NCBI GenBank assembly: GCA_002327985.1
Contig: DCVM01000163.1
Location: 1-43,338 of the forward strand
DNA: 43,338 nt
Origin: Syntrophaceae bacterium UBA2188
GTDB taxonomy: Bacteria > Desulfobacterota > BSN033 > UBA1163
Reading direction: 5' to 3'
The notes under the pieces: generated by a model
Told to the model about the DNA's origin: nothing
The model's database searches: none
Seen by the model: only the letters and a program-made list of their open reading frames with translations
In this document: one piece after another, positions 24,646-32,209 of the stretch
Numbering within the stretch: position 1 is the first letter of the stretch
How the letters are laid out: each line of letters opens with the position of its first letter
Program-made: the position numbers and the translations under genes

Positions 24646-25806
24646 ATGATTGATAGAATTATTCTATTCCGGACAACGAAACGAATTCTTTTTGGACCTG
24701 GAGCGGTCGATAAGATTGGCACAGAAGCTCAACTTCTTAAAGCAAAGAAAGTTCTCATTATCACCGATACGGGTGTAATTCAGGCCGGTCTTCTTGAAGG
24801 GATTGAGAAATCTCTTCAGTCCGTTAATCTTCCGTTTGTCATTTTTGATGGCGTAGAGCCTGATCCAAGAATTGAGGTGGTCCAAAAGAGCGTTGAGAAG
24901 GCGAAAAAAGAGGGAATTGATCTCATCATCGGTTTCGGAGGCGGGAGTTCTCTTGACATCGCCAAAGTGACGTCGATCATGATCACCAATACCGGAAAAA
25001 TAGACAGCTTATTTGGAATCGACCTCGTCCCCAATCCGGGGATCCCGATGATCCTTATTCCAACGACGGCGGGGACGGGGAGCGAAGTCACACCCATCGC
25101 CATTTTATCCGATACCAAAGAAAAACTGAAGAAAGGGATCGTCAGCCCTACCCTTTTCCCTGAGGTCGCCATTCTCGATCCGAAACTGACGATCGGCCTT
25201 CCCCCCTCTGTCACCGCCTTCACAGGAATGGATGCCTTAACCCATGCCATAGAGTCCTACTCTTCTATAAATGCGACGGACTTATCGGATCTTCTTGCCT
25301 TTAGAGCCATGGAACTCCTCTCAAAAAATTTAAGGATGGCCTATGCCCATGGTGAAAATCTGGCTGCCCGTTCATGCGTGCTTGAGGGAAGTCTCCTTGC
25401 AGGAATTGCCTTTGCCAACGCCGGTGTCGGTGCCGTTCATGCCTTTGCCTATCCCCTTGGAGGGGAATTCCATCTTGCCCATGGGCTGACCAATACATTG
25501 ATGCTTCCCTATATCATGCGTTACAATATCTTGGGATGCCCGAGTAAGTTTGCGCAGATGGCAAAAGCCTTTGGAGAAAAGGTAGAAGGAATCTCTGAAC
25601 TCGTTGGAGCAGAAATAGCGGTAAGATTTGTGGAGCGTCTCTCCGATGACCTTCGGGTACCAAGGAGACTTAGAGATGTTGGAATCCCAGAGGACGCCAT
25701 TCCACGGTTAGCTGAGGCAGCCATGAAAGTCACCCGCCTCTTAGCCAATAACCCGAGAAAATTAACCCCCGAAGATGCCGTCGCCATTTACAAATCCGCT
25801 TATTAA
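24646..25806 (+). CDS. Iron-containing (group III) alcohol dehydrogenase
   Basis: A 386-aa dehydroquinate-synthase-like/Fe-ADH enzyme. Predicted metal ligands are Asp196 and His200 in GMDALTHAIESY, His265 in GAVHAFAYPLGG and His279 in LAHGLTN. NAD-binding GFGGGSSLDIAK and PTTAGTGSE are present. The ATG 8 nt after AGGAGG is chosen over the GTG nine bases upstream. It probably interconverts an alcohol and aldehyde with NAD(H). 4-hydroxybutyrate dehydrogenases belong to this family, which is notable given the dehydratase-like gene nearby, but butanol or propanediol-type substrates fit equally. It closes Liv operon 2. Confidence 0.92.
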   Translation: MIDRIILFRTTKRILFGPGAVDKIGTEAQLLKAKKVLIITDTGVIQAGLLEGIEKSLQSVNLPFVIFDGVEPDPRIEVVQKSVEKAKKEGIDLIIGFGGGSSLDIAKVTSIMITNTGKIDSLFGIDLVPNPGIPMILIPTTAGTGSEVTPIAILSDTKEKLKKGIVSPTLFPEVAILDPKLTIGLPPSVTAFTGMDALTHAIESYSSINATDLSDLLAFRAMELLSKNLRMAYAHGENLAARSCVLEGSLLAGIAFANAGVGAVHAFAYPLGGEFHLAHGLTNTLMLPYIMRYNILGCPSKFAQMAKAFGEKVEGISELVGAEIAVRFVERLSDDLRVPRRLRDVGIPEDAIPRLAEAAMKVTRLLANNPRKLTPEDAVAIYKSAY

Positions 25807-25892
25807 CCATGGGTTTGTTGTTCCGAGGGGAGAAATCCCCCCTCACCTCGCTTCACCATACAAAGAAACCAAACTATTCTTAAATGTTTGCC

Positions 25893-25921
25893 TTTGCAAA
25901 TATTCAACTTTCGTATATAAT
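25893..25921 (+). promoter_or_regulatory. Sigma-70 promoter for the DUF433 gene
   Basis: TTTGCA (25893-25898), a 17-nt spacer and a perfect TATAAT (25916-25921) lie 34 nt before the DUF433 ATG. This is one of the best housekeeping promoter matches in the window and may also read into the aldehyde oxidoreductase gene. Confidence 0.6.
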
Positions 25922-25955
25922 CTGTTAAAAGATAAAATATTTACAGGAGAAAATA

Positions 25956-26162
25956 ATGGCTGGGGAGAAGGATTATAACAAACGAATAGTCATTGACCCA
26001 AAGATTCATTTTGGAAAGCCTTGTATTGCAGGTACTCGTGTTCCAGTTGAAAATGTATTGGAACTGATTCAGGAGAATATTCCTTTCAATGAGATTATTG
26101 AGAAATATTATCCTGATTTGGAAATTGAGGATGTTAAGGCCTGTGCAAAAGATACCTTCTGA
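25956..26162 (+). CDS. DUF433 domain protein (antitoxin-like), orphan
   Basis: A 68-aa protein with the DUF433 core IDPKIHFGKPCIAGTRVPVENVLELI and the ending YPDLEIEDVKACAKD. DUF433 proteins are often antitoxins paired with a DUF5615 PIN-type nuclease encoded directly downstream. Here the next gene, 24 nt away, is an aldehyde oxidoreductase and no such nuclease is seen. It may be a solitary regulator or a leftover. TTTACAGGAGA precedes the ATG. Confidence 0.85.
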   Translation: MAGEKDYNKRIVIDPKIHFGKPCIAGTRVPVENVLELIQENIPFNEIIEKYYPDLEIEDVKACAKDTF

Positions 26163-26186
26163 TAATATGTAGAAAGGAAAAAAACA

Positions 26187-27941
26187 ATGCATGGCTTCTT
26201 TAATAAAATTCTGAGAATCAATCTCAAAACAAAAACCTTTAAGGAAGAACCCATCCTTGATTCGGTTTATGAAGCCTACTTAGGAGGAAAGGGACTCGGC
26301 ACTTATCTCCTCATGAAGGAGAATCCACCTGGAGTCAACCCTCTTTCTCCAAATAATAAGCTTATTTTCTGTATGGGTCCGATTACAAATACCCGAATCT
26401 ATGGCTCCTGTCGACATGGTGTTTTCACCAAATCTCCCCTGACCGGAATCTACTCGGAATCCTATTCAGGAGGAAAAGTGGCAGAACCCATGAGCCGGAC
26501 AGGCTATGATGCCTTTATATTCGAAGAAGCCTCAGATCAACCGATTTGTGTTGAAATTTCTGACCAAACCGTGCTCTTTCACGATGCAAAAGACCTCTGG
26601 GGGAAGGATACCTATTTCACAGAGGATGAGGTCATCAAAAGAACAAACCAAAAGAGTGCAGGAGTTCTGGTCATTGGTCCGGCGGGAGAAAATCTGGTCC
26701 GATATGCAGTCATCGAGAATGATTACTGGCGGTCCCTTGGGAGGACCGGAGTCGGTGCAGTCATGGGCTCCAAAAAGTTGAAGGCGATTGTCTTTCATGG
26801 TGAAAAGAAAAAAGAGATTGCCTATCCTGACCGGGTTGAACAGTTTGCCAAAGAGACTTTAGAAAGAGGTAAAGACAACCCAGGAGTTCAAAATTATAAA
26901 AGGCTTGGTACACCCCAACTGGTGGCCTTAACCAATTCAGTTGGAGCCTTTCCCTCAAAATATTGGCACCTCGGGACGTTTGAAGGATGGGAGAAAATTA
27001 GCGCAGAAGCCCTTCTCGAACGCTGTCAGGTTAAACCCAGCGCTTGTCTCCGTTGCTTTGTCGCATGCGGAAATTTAAGCGAGGTGAAAGGAGGAAGACA
27101 TAAAGGGCTGAAAATTGAAGGACCGGAATATGAAACAATTTATGCGATAGGTGGCCTCTGTATGGTCCATGAAATTGAAGAGATCGCCTATCTCAATGAT
27201 ATTTGTGACCGCCTGGGCATGGATACCATCTCTGCAGGGAGCCTTTGTGCCTTTGCCATGGAAGCTTCAGAGATGGGACGAATTAAGGAAAAGATCCATT
27301 GGGGAGATGTGGATAAAATTGCAGAACTCCTTCATCATATTTCATCTAAAAAAGGGCTTGGAGCCACTTTAGCAGAAGGAATCCGACATGCAGCTAAAGA
27401 ATGGGGGATGGAGGATATTGCCATCCATACGAAAGGTCTTGACCCTGCGGGGTATGAACCCAGAGTTCTGAAAGGAATGGGCCTCGCCAATGCCACTTCC
27501 GATCGCGGTGCCTGCCATCTGAGAGCAACGTTCTATAAAGCAGAACTGGCCGGGATGATTCCGATGGATCAGATGGAAGGGAAAGCTAAACTTTTCCTTG
27601 AATTCGAAGATCGCTTTAATATCCATGATTCATTAATTTTATGCCGATTCTATCGGGATATCTACTGGGATTGGAATTATCTTTCCACGATGGTTGAAAT
27701 GACCACAGGCCTTAAATTGGACGAAAAGGGTCTGAGAAAAATTTCATCTACCATTCAGAACGAGACTCGGAAATTCAATCTCCGCGAAGGCCTCAGCCCG
27801 AAGGAAGACACCCTTTCAAAAAGATTTTTTGATGAACCCCTGGGCAAAGACGGAAAGGTGATCCGAAGAGAAGACCTTCGGAAAATGCTTCAAGACTATT
27901 ATGCTCTGAGGGGTTGGAGCTCGGAGGGAATTCCAAAATGA
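26187..27941 (+). CDS. aor: Aldehyde:ferredoxin oxidoreductase
   Basis: A 584-aa tungsten or molybdenum bis-pterin enzyme that oxidises aldehydes to carboxylic acids with ferredoxin, or runs in reverse. The [4Fe-4S] ligands are C287-x2-C290-x3-C294 (CLRCFVAC) and C486 (LILCRFYRD), matching the spacing in Pyrococcus furiosus AOR. The N-terminal domain has YLGGKGLGTYLL and CRHGVFTKSPLTGIYSES, and the pterin region has AKEWGMEDIAIHTKGLDPAGYEPR. The length is slightly below the roughly 605 aa of the archaeal enzyme, but no domain is lost. It may oxidise aldehydes made by the alcohol dehydrogenases nearby. A small AGAAAGGAA site precedes the ATG. Confidence 0.94.
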   Translation: MHGFFNKILRINLKTKTFKEEPILDSVYEAYLGGKGLGTYLLMKENPPGVNPLSPNNKLIFCMGPITNTRIYGSCRHGVFTKSPLTGIYSESYSGGKVAEPMSRTGYDAFIFEEASDQPICVEISDQTVLFHDAKDLWGKDTYFTEDEVIKRTNQKSAGVLVIGPAGENLVRYAVIENDYWRSLGRTGVGAVMGSKKLKAIVFHGEKKKEIAYPDRVEQFAKETLERGKDNPGVQNYKRLGTPQLVALTNSVGAFPSKYWHLGTFEGWEKISAEALLERCQVKPSACLRCFVACGNLSEVKGGRHKGLKIEGPEYETIYAIGGLCMVHEIEEIAYLNDICDRLGMDTISAGSLCAFAMEASEMGRIKEKIHWGDVDKIAELLHHISSKKGLGATLAEGIRHAAKEWGMEDIAIHTKGLDPAGYEPRVLKGMGLANATSDRGACHLRATFYKAELAGMIPMDQMEGKAKLFLEFEDRFNIHDSLILCRFYRDIYWDWNYLSTMVEMTTGLKLDEKGLRKISSTIQNETRKFNLREGLSPKEDTLSKRFFDEPLGKDGKVIRREDLRKMLQDYYALRGWSSEGIPK

Positions 27942-27945
27942 TTTC

Positions 27946-28003
27946 GGATTTCAGATTTCGGATATCGGATTTCGAAATACGCCTGCCTGCGGCGGCAGGG
28001 ATT
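27946..28003. repeat. Short tandem plus palindromic intergenic repeat
   Basis: Four near-copies of GATTTCGGAT are followed by the palindromic CGCCTGCCTGCGGCGGCAGG. The same combination is seen at 384-431 and, degraded, at 43085-43135. No gene lies in 27942-28100. Confidence 0.55.
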
Positions 28004-28063
28004 AAAAAAGAAATGTAAAACCACAATTTCAGAAACCTTAGTCCTTTAGCGGTTAACCTCTCC

Positions 28064-28092
28064 TTGACATCCCCTGCCCTTCCCTAATAGGA
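28064..28092 (+). promoter_or_regulatory. Possible promoter for the Clp1-like gene
   Basis: A perfect TTGACA (28064-28069) with TAATAG at 15 nt or TAGGAT at 18 nt lies just before the Clp1-like ATG at 28101. The -10 is weak and the leader would be very short. Confidence 0.3.
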
Positions 28093-28100
28093 TTTAATTC

Positions 28101-29006
28101 ATGGAGATCGTAGGACCCAGGGAATGGTATGCCGCATTGGATGTCCTCGAAAAAGAGAAAGGGATTGCTATTCTTCTCGGGGCCACTGATACGGGAAAAA
28201 GCACTCTTGCCAAATTTTTGATCTTCAATCTTTGTAAGCGGGGATTAAAGGTGGCCCTGGTTGATGCAGACATTGGGCAATCCTTTCTCGGACCTCCGAC
28301 CACAATCGGTCTTTCCTTATTCAAATCGGATCCGTATTGGGAGATCTTATTATCCCCTCCAGAAATCTTCTTCGTCGGATCTACCACGCCTGAGGGACAT
28401 TTTCAGATCCATCTAAAAGGAGTAAAAAGGATGGTGGATAAAACCGCCCTACTTGAAGCCGAGGCGATCCTTGTAGATACAACCGGGTTCATTTTGGGTG
28501 AGGCAGGGGAAGAACTAAAAAGAAAAAAAATTGATCTGGTCTCCCCACAATTTATCATTGCCTTACAAAAATCGGGCGAAATTGAATCTATCTTAAACCT
28601 CTACCAATCAAATCCTATTTACAAAATTATTCGTCTCCCTTTGTCGGACCATGTTCAAACGAGGTCGATGGAGGAGCGGAGAAGTTATAGAACAAGTCAA
28701 TTTCAAGATTATTTCAAATATTCTATCATCCAAGAATTGGCTATTGGACATATCCAGATAGAAGGAGAGGTCCTTGACCCAAACGGTGAAACCCTTCCGC
28801 TTGATTGGGCATTAAAGATCAACAGTTTACTTATCGGGCTAAAGGATAGTAATGATGAGACGCTTGCATTGGGGCTAATAAAAAATTATTTTGAGGAGAA
28901 AAATATATTGAGGGTCTCCACTCCTTTCAGAGAGATTGAACGAGTCAAAACCATTCAACTTAGCTCTCTCAGGCAAATCCTTGTCTATGAGGATGAAGGC
29001 TCGTGA
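28101..29006 (+). CDS. Clp1/Grc3-type polynucleotide 5'-hydroxyl kinase
   Basis: A 301-aa P-loop protein with the Clp1/Grc3 layout: Walker A GATDTGKST (27-35), the Walker B-like VDADIGQSFLGPPTTI (54-69) with the family DxDxGQ, and GSTTPEGH (93-100) as the clasp-like loop. VDTTGF lies at 125-130. A lid-like arginine cluster RSMEERRSYR precedes FQDYF. Known members phosphorylate 5'-OH ends of RNA or DNA using a nucleoside triphosphate. Bacterial members are rarely studied, and the natural substrate here is unknown. No RNA ligase, nuclease or Las1 partner is adjacent; neighbours are an aldehyde oxidoreductase and a sigma-54 activator. Confidence 0.85.
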   Translation: MEIVGPREWYAALDVLEKEKGIAILLGATDTGKSTLAKFLIFNLCKRGLKVALVDADIGQSFLGPPTTIGLSLFKSDPYWEILLSPPEIFFVGSTTPEGHFQIHLKGVKRMVDKTALLEAEAILVDTTGFILGEAGEELKRKKIDLVSPQFIIALQKSGEIESILNLYQSNPIYKIIRLPLSDHVQTRSMEERRSYRTSQFQDYFKYSIIQELAIGHIQIEGEVLDPNGETLPLDWALKINSLLIGLKDSNDETLALGLIKNYFEEKNILRVSTPFREIERVKTIQLSSLRQILVYEDEGS

Positions 29007-29088
29007 TCAGTTTTACTTCTTTCCTGCTTCACAATCTCTTTTTTCTGTGATAGATTGAAGTCAACATATCCCCCTCCTCTCTCCGGAG

Positions 29089-29214
29089 GCTGTGTCATAA
29101 TGTCATTGCGAGGGAGTAAAACGACCGAAATCAATCTCACAATTCATTGCAAACAAAGGGATTGCCATGTTCCCTTTGGTCGCTCGCAATGACGAAAAGG
29201 GGATTATGACAGAG
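29089..29214. mobile_element. MITE-like inverted-repeat element
   Basis: The left end CTGTGTCATAATGTCATTGCGAG and the right end CTCGCAATGAC, then GATTATGACAGAG, are reverse complements apart from a few-base offset. They bound about 125 nt with no coding capacity. The TGTCATTGCGAGGGAG type is a common short non-autonomous repeat in Gram-negative genomes. It fills most of the gap between the kinase and the activator gene. Confidence 0.65.
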
Positions 29215-29248
29215 TCTCTCAAGGGGGAGGGAGTGAAGGAGAATTTCC

Positions 29249-30646
29249 ATGGAACCCAAAGATGAACTCCAAGAAAAAATCCGCTTTTATGAAACAATTC
29301 TTGATAATATCTATAATGGAGTCATGATTACCGACCCAGATGGTAAAATTATCTTTTTTAGTAAAACCTATGGGAATTTTTTAGGGATCGATCCCAAAGG
29401 GACCATTGGCAAACATTGTACCGAGGTGATTGAAAATACAAGGATGCATATCGTTGCCAAAACAGAAGTCTCTGAGATCGATCAACCCCACCCTATTAAA
29501 GGAAAGGACATGGTGGTTCAACGAATCCCCATTAAGCTCAATGGAAAATTGTTGGCGGTTTATGGCCAAGTCATGTTTAAAAATGTCCGAGATGTCCATA
29601 CCCTGGCAAGAAAATTAAATGTTTTGGAATCGAAAGTAGAATTTTATGAAAAAGAATTAGAGAGCTTGAGATCATCAAAATACACTATGAATAATATTGT
29701 CGGAAAGAGTGCAAAGATCGTTGATTTAAAAGAATTAGCATTGAAAGCGGCAAAGACCAATGCTCCCGTGCTTCTCATTGGAGAAAGCGGGACAGGAAAA
29801 GAACTTTTTGCCCACGCTATTCATTATGCCAGTGATCGACGCCCTCATCCCTTTATTCGATTGAATTGTGCCGCCATTCCAAAGGATCTCTTAGAATCAG
29901 AACTCTTTGGCTATGAGCCCGGGGCGTTTACCGGCGCAGGAAACAAGGGTAAACCCGGTAAGTTCGAATTAGCCCATCGAGGGTCTATCTTTTTAGATGA
30001 AATTAGCGATCTTCCCTTGGAAATGCAACCCAAGCTCCTCCGTGTATTAGAAGAAAAAGAGATGGAACGGTTAGGCGGGACACGTCTCACCAAATGCGAT
30101 TTCCGTCTGATCACTGCTACCCACGAAAATCTGGAAAGATGTGTTGAAGAAGGGAGATTTAGAAAAGACCTGTACTATCGCTTGAATGTCATCCCGATCC
30201 AAATTCCGGCCCTCCGTGAAAGAAAAGAAGATATTCAAATCATTTCCGAACATCTTATCCATAACCTCAATAATGATTTGGGGACCCACGTTGCAAAAAT
30301 TTCTCCAGAGGTACTCAGCATTTTTCAAAATTATGATTGGCCTGGTAATGTTCGGGAACTCGCCAATATTTTGGAGAGAATGATTTATATCACTGAAGGG
30401 GATACGATTCAATTTCGCCATCTTCCATTTTTTCTCCAAAGGATGAGAGAGGGTTCTTATAAGATTCAATCGTCTTTTCTGAAGAATATTCGTGAAGAGA
30501 TGGAAAAAGAAGCACTCCTTCATGCCATCCGAATATCTAATGAAAATAAAAATAAGGCAGCAAAACTTTTAGGAATTCACAGAACCGCTTTATACAAAAA
30601 GATGAAAAAATTGAATATCCCGTTGAATCACAATATCAATATGTAG
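29249..30646 (+). CDS. PAS-domain sigma-54-dependent transcriptional activator (Fis-type HTH)
   Basis: A 465-aa enhancer-binding protein. Residues about 10-115 form a PAS sensor (YNGVMITDPDGKIIFFSK; CTEVIENTRMHIVAKT). The AAA+ domain (about 148-385) has Walker A GESGTGKE (178-185), the sigma-54 contact loop GAFTGA (225-230) and Walker B IFLDEISD. The C-terminal Fis-type helix-turn-helix is NKNKAAKLLGIHRTALYKKMKKL. No receiver domain is present, so the PAS probably binds a small ligand rather than being phosphorylated. Its stop codon lies inside an inverted repeat that may be its own binding site, upstream of a clear -24/-12 promoter for the next gene. Confidence 0.95.
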   Translation: MEPKDELQEKIRFYETILDNIYNGVMITDPDGKIIFFSKTYGNFLGIDPKGTIGKHCTEVIENTRMHIVAKTEVSEIDQPHPIKGKDMVVQRIPIKLNGKLLAVYGQVMFKNVRDVHTLARKLNVLESKVEFYEKELESLRSSKYTMNNIVGKSAKIVDLKELALKAAKTNAPVLLIGESGTGKELFAHAIHYASDRRPHPFIRLNCAAIPKDLLESELFGYEPGAFTGAGNKGKPGKFELAHRGSIFLDEISDLPLEMQPKLLRVLEEKEMERLGGTRLTKCDFRLITATHENLERCVEEGRFRKDLYYRLNVIPIQIPALRERKEDIQIISEHLIHNLNNDLGTHVAKISPEVLSIFQNYDWPGNVRELANILERMIYITEGDTIQFRHLPFFLQRMREGSYKIQSSFLKNIREEMEKEALLHAIRISNENKNKAAKLLGIHRTALYKKMKKLNIPLNHNINM

Positions 30647-30680
30647 ATAATATTCTACATATACCAATTTTTCTACATAT
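30639..30680. promoter_or_regulatory. Candidate upstream activator sites
   Basis: ATATGTAGA (30639-30647) and TCTACATAT (30654-30662) form a perfect 9-bp inverted repeat with a 6-nt spacer. A second TCTACATAT follows at 30672-30680, 18 bp from the first. These lie about 150-185 bp upstream of the sigma-54 promoter, the usual distance for activator sites, and overlap the end of the activator gene. Confidence 0.6.
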
Positions 30681-30823
30681 CATCTAATTATCTTAATTTT
30701 AAAGAAAAATTTTGATTGAAGAATATAAGTGTAGACTTTTAACTACAATTGTTTTTATTATCACAATTAAGAAAAAATTAAAAGCTCATTAATTACAATA
30801 AGATAAATCAATTTAATCATTTC

Positions 30824-30837
30824 GGCCTTATTCTTGC
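30824..30837 (+). promoter_or_regulatory. Sigma-54 (-24/-12) promoter
   Basis: GGCCTTATTCTTGC has the invariant GG (30824-30825) and GC (30836-30837) exactly 10 nt apart, with the preferred TTGC followed by T at -12. It lies 28 nt upstream of the ATG of the SDR gene and directly downstream of a sigma-54 activator gene. Confidence 0.72.
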
Positions 30838-30865
30838 TTTTATAATTTTAAAAGAGGTGATGCAC

Positions 30866-31813
30866 ATGGCTAAGTTGATTACTGGCGGGTTGGGGTTTAT
30901 CGGTGTTTATCTTGCTCATACTCTTTTGCAAAAAGGAGAAGAAGTTGTCCTTTTTGATGTGGTGAGTTCCTCTCCACTGATCAAGGATATTAAGGATAAG
31001 GTAAAGATCGTTCAGGGCAACCTTGCTTCATGGGCAGAGGTCTTAGAGGTGGTCCAACATTATAAGATTGATGGCATCTATCACACAGGAGCTCTCCTTT
31101 CGGCTTCGGCCGAAGAAAAACCTATTACGGCTTATGAGGTGAATGCGGGTGGAACTTTTAACGTCCTGGAAGCGGCAAGGTTATTTAATGTGAAGCGAGT
31201 GGTTTACACCAGCACCATCGCCTCTTATGGCCTCGGTCTCCATACGGTCGATGAGGATACAATCCAGATGCCCATTTCTATGTATGGCGTCACGAAGGTC
31301 TTTTCGGAGAGGTTAGGAGAATATTATCAAAGGAAATTCGGCGTCGATTTCAGGGCTGTCCGACTGCCCTCCATCATTGGACCTGGAAGGGGTGCCGGAG
31401 GTGCTTCGGCTTATAGCACTCTCATGATTTCGGAGCCTGCTCTCAAAAGACCTTATTCGGTCTTTGTGGAAGAAGATGTGATTATGCCCCTCCTTTATAT
31501 CAAAGATTGTGTCGATTGTCTCATTGGTTTATATGAAGCGGACAATGCCAGATTAAAAAGAAGGGTTTACGCCATCGCTGGCTTTTCACCCACAGCAAAA
31601 GAGATCTACGACGAAGTGAAAAGGATTCTCCCGAATGCAGACATTAAATTCAAGCCAGATCGCGAATTGACCGAAATTGTTCGAAGTTGGCCGAAATATC
31701 TCAGAGAGACAAAAGCCACTGAAGAATGGGGTTGGAAAACCAAATTCCTTCTTAAAGAGACCGTGGCGGATTTCATCAAGGAGGTTCAAGCCCATCCCGA
31801 GATTTATGGCTAA
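30866..31813 (+). CDS. Extended SDR: NAD-dependent epimerase/dehydratase, L-threonine dehydrogenase-like
   Basis: A 315-aa extended SDR with the cofactor loop ITGGLGFIG at the N-terminus, STIASYG, and the catalytic MYGVTK (Tyr and Lys). Segments such as RKFGVDFRAVRLPSIIGPG, AYSTLMI and MPLLYIKDC resemble GalE-like L-threonine 3-dehydrogenases more than sugar epimerases. The ATG eight nt after AGAGG is chosen; GTG and ATG codons 6-9 nt upstream are alternatives. It stands alone between a sigma-54 promoter and a repeat-filled gap, so it is the most direct target of the upstream activator. The substrate is inferred only from resemblance. Confidence 0.85.
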   Translation: MAKLITGGLGFIGVYLAHTLLQKGEEVVLFDVVSSSPLIKDIKDKVKIVQGNLASWAEVLEVVQHYKIDGIYHTGALLSASAEEKPITAYEVNAGGTFNVLEAARLFNVKRVVYTSTIASYGLGLHTVDEDTIQMPISMYGVTKVFSERLGEYYQRKFGVDFRAVRLPSIIGPGRGAGGASAYSTLMISEPALKRPYSVFVEEDVIMPLLYIKDCVDCLIGLYEADNARLKRRVYAIAGFSPTAKEIYDEVKRILPNADIKFKPDRELTEIVRSWPKYLRETKATEEWGWKTKFLLKETVADFIKEVQAHPEIYG

Positions 31814-31874
31814 AGAGGGCTCTGAAAAACTACTACACGCTCTCTTGATTACACAGATTTCAAAAAAGATGATC

Positions 31875-31993
31875 TCGTAAAAAGTCCATAAAGAGGGAAA
31901 ACGTCATGCTGAACTTGACTCAGCATCTAAAAAAATCAATGAGTTATGAGACCCTGAAACAAGTTCAGGGTGACAAATCAGGACTTTTTACGA
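31875..31993. mobile_element. MITE-like element with perfect 13-bp terminal inverted repeats
   Basis: TCGTAAAAAGTCC (31875-31887) and GGACTTTTTACGA (31981-31993) are exact reverse complements bounding 119 nt. Inner arms GTCATGCTGAACTTGA and AAGTTCAGGGTGAC extend the hairpin. It is non-coding and sits in the 396-nt gap 31814-32209. The rest of the gap holds short GATTACACAGATTTC-type repeats and no gene. Confidence 0.7.
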
Positions 31994-32116
31994 ATCCATC
32001 AAAAAAGGATTACTCAGATTTCCCTAATGTTTGAATCTATTTTGTATCTGTGTAAACGATGTTTAATCTGTGTAATCAAAGATTTTTAAGCGTTTTAAAA
32101 ATCTTTTAGATTTCTC

Positions 32117-32145
32117 TTGACTTCTTTTTTTATCCGTTATATTTG
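32117..32145 (+). promoter_or_regulatory. Possible promoter for Liv operon 3
   Basis: TTGACT (32117-32122) with TATATT at 15 nt or TATTTG at 17 nt lies about 65-90 nt before binding protein 3. It is a moderate match only. No GG-N10-GC sigma-54 site was found here. Confidence 0.3.
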
Positions 32146-32209
32146 AAGCCGTGGAATAGAGGGAGGGGAAAAAATATTTAATTTCTTAAGTAATGAAAGG
32201 AGGAGAAGG

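Noticed and set aside
25956..27941. Toxin-antitoxin pair
   Set aside because: The gene after the DUF433 antitoxin-like gene is a 584-aa aldehyde oxidoreductase with full Fe-S ligands, not a toxin.
30071..30523. 150-codon minus-strand frame inside the sigma-54 activator
   Set aside because: Shadow of a fully conserved AAA+ domain on the other strand.
32100..32209. Sigma-54 promoter upstream of binding protein 3
   Set aside because: No GG-N10-GC pair was found in the upstream region, unlike at 30824.
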